18,856 nt of DNA, taken from NCBI GenBank assembly GCA_021788565.1, contig JAJYKO010000012.1, positions 1 to 18,856 of the forward strand, written 5' to 3'. The notes below the pieces were generated by a model that had not been told where the DNA came from, did not search any database, and was given only the letters and a program-made list of their open reading frames with translations. The DNA comes from Chloroflexota bacterium (lineage in GTDB: Bacteria > Chloroflexota > UBA6077). Both the position numbers and the translations under genes were made by a program. Positions 6,519 through 14,166 of the stretch are shown piece by piece; positions within the stretch are counted from its first letter, which is position 1, and every line of letters begins with the position of its first letter.

Positions 6519-8045
6519 ATGGATCAGTTTCTCTCGAACGTGTCGATCGGCTTCGGCGTCGCTCTGCTGCCCGAGAACATCTTCTACTGCTTCGTGGGCG
6601 CCGTCCTGGGGACCGTCATCGGTGTACTGCCGGGCATAGGCCCAATCACCGCCATCGCCATTCTCCTGCCCGCTACCTACAACTTGAACCCAACCACCGC
6701 GGTGATCATGCTGTGCGGCATGTACTACGGGGCCACCTACGGGGGATCGACCACCTCCATCCTGATCAACACCCCCGGTGAGGCGTCCTCCGCCGTCACC
6801 TGCCTGGATGGCTACCAGATGGCCAGGCAAGGGAGGGCGAAGGCGGCCCTGGCTACGGCGGCCATCGGCTCCTTCTTCGGCGGTACCGTCGCGACTGTTC
6901 TATTGATGCTTATCTCCCCCCTGGTGGCGGCCCTTGCGCTGAAGTTCGCCCCGCCCGAGTACTTCGCCCTTATGGTGGTGGCCCTCACCATGGTCTCGGG
7001 CCTCACCACGGGCTCGGCGGTGAAGGGCCTGGTTTCCACACTCTTCGGCCTGCTCCTCTCCATGGTGGGGCTGGACGCCCAGGCGGGTGCCCAGCGCTTC
7101 ATCTTCGGCATGCCGGAGTTGATGGAGGGGATAGACTTCATCGTCGTGGCCATCGGGCTCTTCGCCATCTCCGAGGTGATGATGGCGGCGGGCGTATTCA
7201 AGAGGGCTGCCCCCGAGGTGTTGAAGGTGAAGGGGAGCGTGTGGATCTCATGGGCGGACCTGAAGGCGTCGTTCCCCGCCTACGTTCGCAGCACCGCCCT
7301 GGGCTTCGCGATCGGCGCGCTGCCCGGTGCGGGCGGGACGACCTCCTCCTTCATGTCCTACGTCCTGGAGAAGAAGGTCTCCAAGCACCCCGAGCAGTTC
7401 GGGCACGGGGCCATCGAGGGGGTGGCGGGGCCCGAGACGGCCAACAACGCCGCCCACCAGGCTGCGCTGGTGCCGCTCATGACGTTGGGGATTCCGACCA
7501 GCGGGGTCACGGCGCTCCTCCTGGGGGCCTTCATGATCTACGGGCTGCAGCCCGGGCCGCTCTTATTCGAGAGCAACCCAGAGTTCGTCTGGGGCGTCTT
7601 CGCCAGCATGTACGTGGGCAACGTGATCCTGCTCATCCTGAACCTGCCGCTGGTGAACGTCTTCGCCAAACTCTTAGACCTGCCTGGGGCCGTCCTCTAC
7701 TCGATGGTCATCGCCTTCTGCATCCTGGGAGTGTATGGGCTGAGGCTCTCGATGTTCGACGTGGGACTGATGCTCGTCTTCGGGGTCATCGGCTACTTCA
7801 TGCGGACCTACAACTATCCAATGGCGCCAACCCTCCTGGCGTTGATCCTTGGGGACCTGATGGAGCAGAACTTCAGACGATCGCTGGCCCTGTCGGCCGG
7901 CAACCCGGCGATCTTCTTCACCAGGCCGATCACAGTGGCGCTGCTGCTGATCGCGGCCGTGATCCTCTTCGGTCCCATGGTGCTGAAATCCTGGCGGAAT
8001 GCGCGGGCGCAGGTGGCCGCGGAGGTCGAGGCTGAGGCCGGCTGA
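6519..8045 (+). CDS. tctA: TctA-type large permease subunit of the tricarboxylate transporter
   Basis: A 508-residue polytopic membrane protein with the two internally related TctA signatures. The first, [20 protein letters not shown]...[23 protein letters not shown] (about 35-88), and the second, [21 protein letters not shown]...[47 protein letters not shown], are diagnostic. About 10-12 membrane helices are expected. TctA forms the transport path and is thought to use an ion gradient, taking carboxylates delivered by TctC. I chose ATG 6519 because GGGGAG lies seven bases upstream; GTG 6516 immediately before it is an alternative that adds one residue. It is the third gene of a tctC-tctB-tctA order, the common arrangement. 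It is followed by a 416-base gap with hairpins before the second CoA-transferase. Confidence 0.95.
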   Translation: MDQFLSNVSIGFGVALLPENIFYCFVGAVLGTVIGVLPGIGPITAIAILLPATYNLNPTTAVIMLCGMYYGATYGGSTTSILINTPGEASSAVTCLDGYQMARQGRAKAALATAAIGSFFGGTVATVLLMLISPLVAALALKFAPPEYFALMVVALTMVSGLTTGSAVKGLVSTLFGLLLSMVGLDAQAGAQRFIFGMPELMEGIDFIVVAIGLFAISEVMMAAGVFKRAAPEVLKVKGSVWISWADLKASFPAYVRSTALGFAIGALPGAGGTTSSFMSYVLEKKVSKHPEQFGHGAIEGVAGPETANNAAHQAALVPLMTLGIPTSGVTALLLGAFMIYGLQPGPLLFESNPEFVWGVFASMYVGNVILLILNLPLVNVFAKLLDLPGAVLYSMVIAFCILGVYGLRLSMFDVGLMLVFGVIGYFMRTYNYPMAPTLLALILGDLMEQNFRRSLALSAGNPAIFFTRPITVALLLIAAVILFGPMVLKSWRNARAQVAAEVEAEAG

Positions 8046-8158
8046 TCGCTGTCCCCAGGTATGGATGCTTCGCGTGGCGCCTCAACGCAGTAGCGGCCGG
8101 TCAAGGGCGACCGGCCGCGTTTCCCCCCACGTCCGTCTCTTGGTTCCACCAACAATCG

Positions 8159-8284
8159 AGGTGGTACCTGGTCCCCGCGCGGTTGAAACCGCCGGCTCCA
8201 GGATGGCGTAACCCGCCTTCGCGGGTTAGGGACAGTCCGCGCAGGCGGACTTCGCCAGAGAGGGAGCTGGCGACTTCCAGTCGC
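8159..8284. repeat. Hairpin-chain intergenic repeat
   Basis: Five back-to-back stem-loops: GCGGTT-GA-AACCGC (8179-8192); TAACCCGC-CTTC-GCGGGTTA (8209-8228), a perfect 8-bp stem; AGTCCGC-GCAG-GCGGACT (8234-8251), a perfect 7-bp stem; CGCCAG (8253-8258) with CTGGCG (8267-8272); and GCGACT-TCC-AGTCGC (8270-8284). The left part (GAGGT..GTACC.., AACCGCC, GCTCCAGGAT) resembles the reverse complement of the inverted repeat at 11690-11753, so both belong to one intergenic repeat family. No stem is followed by a T-run. Confidence 0.65.
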
Positions 8285-8329
8285 GCGGAGATCACCCCGA
8301 TGTGGACGGAATCCTGGCTTCAATTCGCT

Positions 8330-8360
8330 ATGACAGAGCGCTACCCTGTTGGTGTAAGAT
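8330..8360 (+). promoter_or_regulatory. Possible promoter of the second transferase-lyase module
   Basis: ATGACA (8330-8335) resembles a -35 box and TAAGAT (8355-8360) a -10 box, but they are 19 bases apart, longer than ideal. The pair lies about 100 bases before the TTG start at 8462, downstream of the hairpin chain. This is suggestive only. Confidence 0.2.
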
Positions 8361-8461
8361 TATCCTCCGCCGGGCTAGCTGTGATGGGCGGGTAGCATCC
8401 GGAAATCGGTCTATAAGGAGCCCGACACAACTCATCCAGGCAGGACAGATGGGAGGGCTGG

Positions 8462-9697
8462 TTGGCAGATCAGACGACGTCTAACGGTGGAATATCATTC
8501 GCGGGACCGCTGGCTGGAGTGAGGGTGATAGACCTGGGCACGGTGTTCGCCGGCCCCTTCGCGGCCAGCCTCCTGGGCGACTTCGGCGCCGACGTCATCA
8601 AGGTCGAGCTTCCAAAGGTGGGCGACGCCGTCAGAGGCATCGCGCCGGTGGTGCGCGGTGTGCCCGGTCCATGGACAACCCTCTCGAGGAACAAGCGGTG
8701 CGTCAGCCTGGACATCCGCACGGAAAAGGGCAAGGAACTGCTGAAAAGGTTGGTCGCCACCGCGGACCTGCTGGTGGAGAACTTCCGCCCCGGCACCCTG
8801 GAGAACTGGGGTCTCGGCTACGAAGTCTTGAAGGCGATCAATCCCAGGCTCATCATGATCCGCATCTCTGGCTACGGGCAGACCGGGCCCTTCCGCGAAA
8901 AGGCGGGGTTCGGCACGCCGGCCACGGCTTTCAGCGGTCTAACCTACATGCAGGGCTACCCGGACAGGCCGCCCGTCAGCCCTCCCTTCCCTATGGCCGA
9001 TTACGTCACCGGCATCTTCGCCGCGATGGCCGCCGCCATGGCTCTCTACCATCTGAAGGCTCACGAGGGGGCGGCCGGGCAGCAGGTGGACCTGGCGCTC
9101 TACGAGGCGGTGTTCCGCATCCTGGAGACACCCATTGTCCAGTACGACCTCACGGGGGTGGCCAGGGAACGGGCGGGCCACGCTCTGCAGGAGTCAGCGC
9201 CCGCCGGGGCCTTCCAGTCCAGGGATGGCAGATGGATGATCATCGTCACCAGCACGGACCGCACCTTTGCGCGGCTGGCCGAAGTGATGGGCCGGAGCGA
9301 CCTGCTGAAGGATCCTAGCTTCGACACCAACCCCCACCGGGTCGCGCACCGCGAGGAGATCCTGAGCATGGTTCAGGAATGGTGCTCGCGCTTCTCGTAC
9401 GATGATCTTGTGAAGCTGCTGGATGACAACGGGGTGCCGGTGAGCCCGGTACCCAGCATGGCGGACATCTTCCAGGATCCCCAGTACCGGGCCAGGGAGA
9501 GCATAATTCAGGTAGAACACCCGGTGCTGGGGAAGGTGAGCATGCCGGGCATCGTGCCCAAGTTCTCCAATACCCCAGGCGCCGTTCGGTGCGCCGGCCC
9601 GGTGGAGATCGGCGCACACAATCGAGACGTCTACCAGGGCGAGTTGGGTCTGAGCGCGGACGAGATGGAGGCCCTGAAGGCAGAGGGCGTAATCTAA
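8462..9697 (+). CDS. Class III CoA-transferase (CaiB/BaiF family), copy 2
   Basis: A 411-residue paralogue of the transferase at 2541-3773, alignable along its whole length with almost no gaps. Shared blocks include GVRVIDL, FGADVIKVELP, ENFRPGTLENWGLGYEVLK, ISGYGQTGPF, SGLTYMQGYPDRPPVSPP and the ends ELGLS...EGVI. The catalytic aspartate corresponds to D180 in PMADYVTG. The start is TTG at 8462, five bases after GGAGG; no upstream ATG or GTG exists in frame, so either TTG is genuine or translation starts further inside. Differences from copy 1 are concentrated after the active-site region (e.g. LKAHEGAAGQQ versus LKVSGATEGQ, YDLTGVARERAGHALQES versus YSLTGKVKERGGHIGQGA), which may reflect a different acid substrate. 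The lyase copy 2 follows 11 bases later. Confidence 0.9.
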   Translation: MADQTTSNGGISFAGPLAGVRVIDLGTVFAGPFAASLLGDFGADVIKVELPKVGDAVRGIAPVVRGVPGPWTTLSRNKRCVSLDIRTEKGKELLKRLVATADLLVENFRPGTLENWGLGYEVLKAINPRLIMIRISGYGQTGPFREKAGFGTPATAFSGLTYMQGYPDRPPVSPPFPMADYVTGIFAAMAAAMALYHLKAHEGAAGQQVDLALYEAVFRILETPIVQYDLTGVARERAGHALQESAPAGAFQSRDGRWMIIVTSTDRTFARLAEVMGRSDLLKDPSFDTNPHRVAHREEILSMVQEWCSRFSYDDLVKLLDDNGVPVSPVPSMADIFQDPQYRARESIIQVEHPVLGKVSMPGIVPKFSNTPGAVRCAGPVEIGAHNRDVYQGELGLSADEMEALKAEGVI

Positions 9698-9708
9698 CGG
9701 AGGTGGAG

Positions 9709-10647
9709 ATGCAGCTACCGAAGCGCGTTCATATCATGGAGGTGGGGCCGAGGGACGGCTTCCAGGCCGAGCACGAGTGGATCCCCACTGAGAAGAAGAT
9801 CGAGATCATCGACGCCCTATCGAGGACAGGCATCCCAGAGATCCAGGCGACCTCTTTCGTTCATCCCAAAGCCGTGCCTCAGCTGGCCGACGCCGAGCAG
9901 GTGATGGCGGCGATCGAGAGGAAGCCGGGGGTGCGCTACCAGGTGCTGGTGCCCAACATGCGCGGGCTTCAGCGGGCGATTCCCCTTAAGCCGGACGGCG
10001 TGCACCTGATGATGTCCGTCAGCGAATCCCACAATCGCTCCAACGCCAATCGCTCCATCGAGGACTCCTTCAGGGAGTTCGAGCAGATGGTGCCGGTGGC
10101 CATGCAAGCCGGCATTCGGGTGGAGGCCGGCATGGCGGTGGTCTTCGGCTGCCCCTTCGAGGGGGAGATTCCGTGGACGCGGCTGGAGAAGATCATCTCT
10201 CGCTACTACGAACTGGGCATCCGGCGCATGAGCCTCGGAGACACCGTTGGCGTCGCCAACCCGAGGCAGACCTACGACCTCTGCTCGCGGCTGTTGGACA
10301 GGTACCCGGACGTGGAGTTCACCCTGCACCTGCACAACACTCGGGACATGGCGCTGGCCAACGTCGTCGCCGCCATGCAGGCGGGGATGACCTGCTTCGA
10401 CGGGGCCATCGGCGGGCTGGGCGGGTGCCCCTATGCCCCCGGGGCGACGGGGAACGTCTCCACCGAGGACCTGGTGTACATGATCCAGGAGATGGGGATC
10501 GATACAGGCATTGACATCGACGGGCTGCTGGCGGTGTCTCGAATGCTCCAGGAGGTGATCCCTCACAAGCTGGATTCCGCGCTGCTGAAAGCCGGAAAGC
10601 GCACCGACCTTAAGGCTGCCCCGAAAGAACAGGAAAAGATAGGCTAA
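9709..10647 (+). CDS. HMG-CoA lyase-like aldolase (DRE-TIM family), copy 2
   Basis: A 312-residue protein, exactly the length of the lyase at 3793-4731 and about 70% identical to it by gap-free hand count (218 of 312). All catalytic motifs are kept: EVGPRDGFQ with D16, HLHNTRDMALAN with H207 and H209, and GGLGGCPYAPGATGN with C240. Divergence is concentrated at about 95-100, 125-140 and 155-176 and near 195-205, while the metal and cysteine loops are nearly invariant, so both copies should be active. An in-frame upstream start at 9589 would overlap the transferase gene; I chose ATG 9709, which has GGAGGTGGAG directly before it and matches the start of copy 1 (MQLP). It is followed by the dehydrogenase gene after about 30 bases. 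The true substrate is unknown. Confidence 0.88.
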   Translation: MQLPKRVHIMEVGPRDGFQAEHEWIPTEKKIEIIDALSRTGIPEIQATSFVHPKAVPQLADAEQVMAAIERKPGVRYQVLVPNMRGLQRAIPLKPDGVHLMMSVSESHNRSNANRSIEDSFREFEQMVPVAMQAGIRVEAGMAVVFGCPFEGEIPWTRLEKIISRYYELGIRRMSLGDTVGVANPRQTYDLCSRLLDRYPDVEFTLHLHNTRDMALANVVAAMQAGMTCFDGAIGGLGGCPYAPGATGNVSTEDLVYMIQEMGIDTGIDIDGLLAVSRMLQEVIPHKLDSALLKAGKRTDLKAAPKEQEKIG

Positions 10648-10676
10648 CGTAGGAGCTGAGTGAGGTGGAAAACGCG

Positions 10677-11642
10677 ATGCCACGAGTGCTCGTAACGTCC
10701 AGTTTCGTGAAGCCGGATGGCGATGCCCACCGGCGGCTGCAGACTGCCGGCCTGGAAGTCGTCTTCAACTACTGCGAGGGAAGCCGCTCGGAGGACGAGC
10801 TTATTGGCCTGCTGCAGGGTATCGACGGCGTTGTGGCCGGGGTGGACCCCTTCACCGCCAGGGTGTTGGACGCCGCGCCGCAGCTGAAGGTGATAGCCCG
10901 CGTTGGAGTCGGGTACGACGCTATCGACGTTAGGGCCGCCACCCGACACGGTGTCGCCGTGGCCATCAACCCGGGCGTGAACCGGCACGCCGTTGCGGAA
11001 TACGCCTTCGCGCTCATGCTTTACTGCTCCCGCCGCCTCGCGGAGAGCCTGTCTGAGGTTCGAAAGGGTGGCTGGAGCCGTCACGAAGGAATCGACCTGG
11101 CCGGGCGCACCCTGGGGATTATCGGGCTGGGGACCATCGGCAAGGAGGTGGCTCAGCGAGCGAGGGCCTTCGAGATGCGGATCCTCGCCGTCGACGTGCT
11201 GAGGGATCGCCAGTTCGCCGAGGAGCATGGGGTAACCTACGTGCCCCTGGAGCAGCTGCTGCGAGAAAGCGACTTCGTGACCATCCACTCCTTCCTGGAT
11301 GCCAGCACCCGCCACCTGATCAACGACGAAACCTTGTCCCTGATGAAGCCCACGGCCTACCTGATCAACACGGCCCGCGGCGGGCTCGTCGACACCAAGG
11401 CCCTCTATCGTGCACTGAAGGATAATCGCATCGCCGGGGCGGCACTGGACGTCTTCGAGCACGAGCCGCTGGAGGCCGATAGCCCGCTGCGGAAGCTGGA
11501 CAACGTCTATTTCTCGCCGCACATGGCCGGCTCCAGCCTGGATGCGATAGATGCGTCGGCTATGGAGGCCGTGGAGAACGTGGTCCGGCGGCTGCACGGC
11601 GATCGCCCCGTCTATACCGTCAACCCAGAGGCGCTGCGGTAG
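10677..11642 (+). CDS. D-isomer-specific 2-hydroxyacid dehydrogenase
   Basis: A 321-residue NAD(P)-dependent dehydrogenase of the D-2-hydroxyacid (phosphoglycerate dehydrogenase-like) family, which interconverts 2-oxo acids and D-2-hydroxy acids. The substrate domain shows VIARVGVGYDAIDV. The Rossmann domain has LGIIGLGTIGKEVA (GxGxxG). The catalytic triad is present: Arg in NTARGGLVD (R234), Glu in DVFEHEPL (E263) and His in FSPHMAGSS (H282). There is no C-terminal ACT domain, so it is not the regulated long form of SerA. ATG 10677 follows GAGGTGG; GTG 10665, four codons upstream with AGGAG before it, is a fair alternative. It closes the plus-strand run, so it may process a hydroxy- or oxo-acid connected with the CoA-ester pathway. 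Substrate is not determinable. Confidence 0.9.
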   Translation: MPRVLVTSSFVKPDGDAHRRLQTAGLEVVFNYCEGSRSEDELIGLLQGIDGVVAGVDPFTARVLDAAPQLKVIARVGVGYDAIDVRAATRHGVAVAINPGVNRHAVAEYAFALMLYCSRRLAESLSEVRKGGWSRHEGIDLAGRTLGIIGLGTIGKEVAQRARAFEMRILAVDVLRDRQFAEEHGVTYVPLEQLLRESDFVTIHSFLDASTRHLINDETLSLMKPTAYLINTARGGLVDTKALYRALKDNRIAGAALDVFEHEPLEADSPLRKLDNVYFSPHMAGSSLDAIDASAMEAVENVVRRLHGDRPVYTVNPEALR

Positions 11643-11689
11643 TCCCCAGACCCTCGGCACCAGCGTTCCGCCGCGGAGCATTTGTTGGA

Positions 11690-11753
11690 TCCTGGAGTCG
11701 AGACTTCAGTCGGCGGTTCCACAGTACCTCCCGCTGAAGCGTCGATTCCAGGA
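11690..11753. repeat. Long imperfect inverted repeat between convergent genes
   Basis: Arms at 11690-11713 and 11731-11753 pair over about 23 positions with few mismatches (shared TCCTGGA, TCGA, CTTCAG, GG blocks) around a 17-base loop. It lies between the ends of the dehydrogenase gene (plus) and the YihY-type gene (minus), where a two-way terminator would be useful, but there is no T-run on either side. Its left arm and loop resemble the reverse complement of 8159-8204, so it is more likely a copy of a dispersed repeat that may also act as an RNA hairpin. Confidence 0.65.
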
Positions 11754-11780
11754 CGGCACAAAGGACGCCCCGAGCACGAA

Positions 11781-12770
11781 CTACGCCGCCTGTCCCTTTC
11801 GGGGTTGCTCCGGCTGGCGCTGCTGACTGCCGTCGCCCTCGGCGACCGGGCCCCGCTCCGCGGTACCCTCAGGGCTCATGGGTGCCTCCTTGTCCGCCGG
11901 ACCGGCAGCATTTTCTCGGGGCACTGCCCTGGGACCGTATTTGTTGGCGTACACCTGCGTGAACTCGGCTCCCACGAAGAATATCTGCGCCGAGTAGTAG
12001 ACCCAGAGCATCAGCACCACCAGCGAGCCGGCCGCGCCATAAGCGGAGGTAACGCCTTCCCGACCCAGGTAGAAGCTGAGGCCCAGCTTCCCAGCGGTGA
12101 ACAGCAATGCCGTGATGGCTGCCCCTATCCAAACGTCGCCCCACGCCACCGTGGTATCCGGTAGGACGCGGAAGACGGCCCCGATCACCAGTGTGATCAC
12201 CGCGAAGGACAGAACGAATTCGGCCGCCTGTGGAAGATAACCCGAGAAGGAAGCCGGGAGCATAGACCCGAAGAAGGTGACCGCCGCGGTCACAATCGCA
12301 CCCAGCACCAACAGGACAATGAGCAAGACACCCAGTAGCACCACCATCAGGAAGGTGAGTGCCCTCTGGATCACGATTCCTTTGATGCCCGACGATGGTG
12401 GCTTGGCCTCCCAGATCATGTTCAGGGAGGACTGGAGTTGCCCGAAGAAGCCAGCTGCACCGAAGATCAGCGTCACGACGCCTATGATAGTCCCGATAAT
12501 CCCGGCGCGCGGATGGTAAGCTGCCTTAAGCAGGTTCTGGACGGTGTCCGCGGTTTGGGGGCCGACCGATCCCTGGATCTGACCAACGAGCTGCCCCTCA
12601 GCGGCCTTCTGGCCGAAGACCAGCCCTGCCATTGAGACGAGAATGAGGAGCAGGGGGCCGATGGAGAAGACGGCATAGTAGGCCAGCGCTGCCGCCAGGG
12701 TGGAAGCGTGGTCCTGGTTCCACTTCTTGAACGTGTCCTTCAGCAGGTCAAAAACCTTCTTCGGGTTCAT
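11781..12770 (-). CDS. YihY/BrkB family inner-membrane protein
   Basis: A 329-residue membrane protein of the YihY/virulence factor BrkB (UPF0761) family. The N-terminal signature HASTLAAALAYYAVFSIGPLLLILVSMAGLVFG is typical, and about six hydrophobic segments follow, including AGIIGTIIGVVTLIFGAAGFFGQLQSSLNMIWE and the final GAAGSLVVLMLWVYYSAQIFFVGAEFTQVYANKYG. The C-terminal 45 residues are a charged Pro/Gln/Glu-rich cytoplasmic tail. I chose the start at 12770 because GGAGG lies five bases upstream and the sequence MNPKKVFDLLKDTFKKW fits family starts; a frame extension to 12815 would add 15 unlikely residues. The biochemical function is not established for the family; it was once misnamed RNase BN. 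It is convergent with the dehydrogenase operon and appears unrelated to it. Confidence 0.9.
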   Translation of the reverse strand: MNPKKVFDLLKDTFKKWNQDHASTLAAALAYYAVFSIGPLLLILVSMAGLVFGQKAAEGQLVGQIQGSVGPQTADTVQNLLKAAYHPRAGIIGTIIGVVTLIFGAAGFFGQLQSSLNMIWEAKPPSSGIKGIVIQRALTFLMVVLLGVLLIVLLVLGAIVTAAVTFFGSMLPASFSGYLPQAAEFVLSFAVITLVIGAVFRVLPDTTVAWGDVWIGAAITALLFTAGKLGLSFYLGREGVTSAYGAAGSLVVLMLWVYYSAQIFFVGAEFTQVYANKYGPRAVPRENAAGPADKEAPMSPEGTAERGPVAEGDGSQQRQPEQPRKGQAA

Positions 12771-12877
12771 AAGATCCTCCCCCCCCATGACTTCTGACCC
12801 AGTATACGTCATCAATTATCAGGGAGGGCAAGTGGCGTGCCCGAAGTGTGGAGATGGGGAGACGGCGCGAGCGGGAG

Positions 12878-12904
12878 GAGGATTGGATCAGGATAGACAG
12901 GATA
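12878..12904 (+). repeat. 9-bp-period repeat (ACAGGATA type)
   Basis: Three units of nine bases: GAGGATTGG, ATCAGGATA, GACAGGATA. The same nine-base rhythm occurs in reverse orientation at 15437-15472. It lies in the 246-base gap between the YihY-type gene and the VapC45-like gene, where nothing else is recognisable. Confidence 0.5.
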
Positions 12905-13016
12905 AGTCACTGTCCATTACCCGAGGTTGGCGCGGTAGCACACGCACAGGGATGCGAGCATTTTCTGTCCGGTTATTTTGATTGAGCATGGCAGACGAGG
13001 TGGCTCCGGAAGATGT

Positions 13017-13379
13017 TCATACGTATTGCCTGAATTGGCCGCGGCTGTCGATGGTGAAGATGAATGGCCGGGGAGTCACAGAGAAGAGTCTTTCCATAGT
13101 GGGGAGTGTAGCCCTGATGAGGTCTATCATCTCCTCTTTGGCCATATTCTTCTTGGAGGCTAGGATGAAGCAGCCGACGTTATTGTCCAGTATCTCGCTC
13201 TTCTCCCCTGGGCGGATCCTGATTCGCTTGTCTCGAGAGATTACGAGCCACCCCTTAGCGCCGGCCTTCCTCAGCCACTGAGTGTCCGGGGTGCCTTTCG
13301 ATAGCCATACAACGTCCTTCCGCTCCTGCTTGAAAGCGTCGGCCACTGGCCGAGGTATGGAGCGGTCGAAGAAGATCAT
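13017..13379 (-). CDS. VapC45-like PIN-like toxin
   Basis: A 120-residue PIN-like protein. The pattern FFDRSIPRPVADAFKQ...WLSKGTPDTQWLRKAGAKGWLVISRDKRIRIRPGE matches the VapC45 PIN-like family: an N-terminal Asp (D5), a second acidic residue in GTPD (D32), and the SRDKRI motif (D50), followed by a conserved basic strand. The fold is a compact variant of the PIN ribonuclease. Its ATG overlaps the stop of the upstream gene by four bases (13376-13379), showing translational coupling with its antitoxin. The C-terminal half (80-120) is helical and then ends in FIFTIDSRGQFRQYV. It is distinct from the classical PIN toxin at 1063-1533; the two are not related copies. RNA cleavage activity is inferred from the family. 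Confidence 0.82.
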   Translation of the reverse strand: MIFFDRSIPRPVADAFKQERKDVVWLSKGTPDTQWLRKAGAKGWLVISRDKRIRIRPGEKSEILDNNVGCFILASKKNMAKEEMIDLIRATLPTMERLFSVTPRPFIFTIDSRGQFRQYV

Positions 13380-14062
13380 GCAGCCGCGCGGCGTTGGTAC
13401 TCAAAGCGCAGCGCTTGCTCGACATCGGGGTAACGTAGTTCGAAGTCGTTGGCAATCTCGTTCGGCGGGTCTCCTGCCAGGAACCTCTCCAGTATGATCT
13501 CAGTCCGGACGCCAGTGTTGCGGATAACGGGGAAGCCAAAGCCGTAGCTGGGATCGATGACGACAGCGCCCTGCCTGCCATCAGGCCACCAACGGCTCGC
13601 TAGCCCTTGGGTATAGTCCACATTGCTCAGGAAGGGTTCTAGGATCTCACGCCATGCCTGCTCTCCCTTTCGCTTCCCGACCTCAACGAGGTGGCTCCCG
13701 ACATCGACGAAGATTTCCCGCCCGTCGGTCCTAAATTGCAGAGTCGCCAAGGGGCGTGGAACCTTTAGGATCTCCTGGCAGTTGGTGACAATTTGGCGGA
13801 TGGTCTTCAGGGAGAAGCCGTGTTCTTTCAGTTGGCCGATGGCGCCTATCTCTACCAGGTCAACGAAGGAGATAGCCCCACGCCTCTCGATGCCTGGAGT
13901 AACCGGCGGTTGCGCTACCCGCTGTCCGCTGGGAGACAGGTACTCGTACCCGGAAGTCCATCGTTTCGAGGTCCCCCGGCTCACGCCAGCCAAGTGATCG
14001 GAGTCGGCATAGCTATATCTGGGCAGCACCAATTGGTCTATCTTGTTTCTTGAAGCGCTCAT
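13376..14062 (-). CDS. VapB45-like antitoxin with MerR-like and DUF433 domains
   Basis: A 228-residue protein. The N-terminal part (about 14-100) has YSYADSDHLAGVSRGTSKRW, then SFVDLVEIGAIGQLKEHGFSLKTIRQIV, a MerR-like winged-helix layout. The C-terminal part (about 165-225) with VVIDPSYGFGFPVIRNTGVRTEIILERFLAGDPPNEIANDFELRYPDVEQALRFE is a DUF433 domain, which is the usual partner of VapC45 toxins. The middle (100-160) carries a beta-rich linker. Start at 14062 is set by GGAGG eight bases upstream; the open frame extends to 14077 but without support. It is first in a two-gene operon, its stop overlapping the toxin start. By family analogy it neutralises the toxin and represses the operon. Its size is large for an antitoxin but normal for this group. 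Confidence 0.8.
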   Translation of the reverse strand: MSASRNKIDQLVLPRYSYADSDHLAGVSRGTSKRWTSGYEYLSPSGQRVAQPPVTPGIERRGAISFVDLVEIGAIGQLKEHGFSLKTIRQIVTNCQEILKVPRPLATLQFRTDGREIFVDVGSHLVEVGKRKGEQAWREILEPFLSNVDYTQGLASRWWPDGRQGAVVIDPSYGFGFPVIRNTGVRTEIILERFLAGDPPNEIANDFELRYPDVEQALRFEYQRRAAA

Positions 14063-14121
14063 AGCCGTGTCCTCCACTTCCAGCGGAGCCGGATTCGATT
14101 GGAGACAAGAAGATGCTGTGT

Positions 14122-14127
14122 ATATTA
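14122..14127 (-). promoter_or_regulatory. Possible -10 box of the VapB45-like operon
   Basis: On the minus strand the sequence GCATAATATACAC (14118-14130) contains TAATAT, about 60 bases before the antitoxin ATG. It is the only AT-rich stretch in this GC-rich gap. No good -35 box is seen. Confidence 0.25.
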
Positions 14128-14166
14128 TGCGATCGGCCCCTCAGTTTCCACATCCCAAATTCGTAG

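Larger units (their letters stand above)
8046..8461. other. Intergenic region between tctA and the second CoA-transferase
   Basis: No credible gene is seen in these 416 bases. Bases 8159-8284 hold a chain of hairpins (listed separately). Bases 8285-8461 lead to the second module: a weak promoter-like pair at 8330-8360 and a GGAGG ribosome site at 8452-8456, five bases before the TTG start. The gap is the largest inside the plus-strand run and may divide it into two transcription units. Confidence 0.55.

Noticed and set aside
9589..9708. N-terminal extension of lyase copy 2
   Set aside because: It would overlap the 3' end of the transferase gene in another frame and gives an Arg/Gly-rich nonsense sequence; ATG 9709 has an excellent ribosome site and matches copy 1.
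10644..11681. 345-codon minus-strand frame opposite the 2-hydroxyacid dehydrogenase
   Set aside because: The plus-strand frame has all family motifs and catalytic residues; the antisense frame has none.
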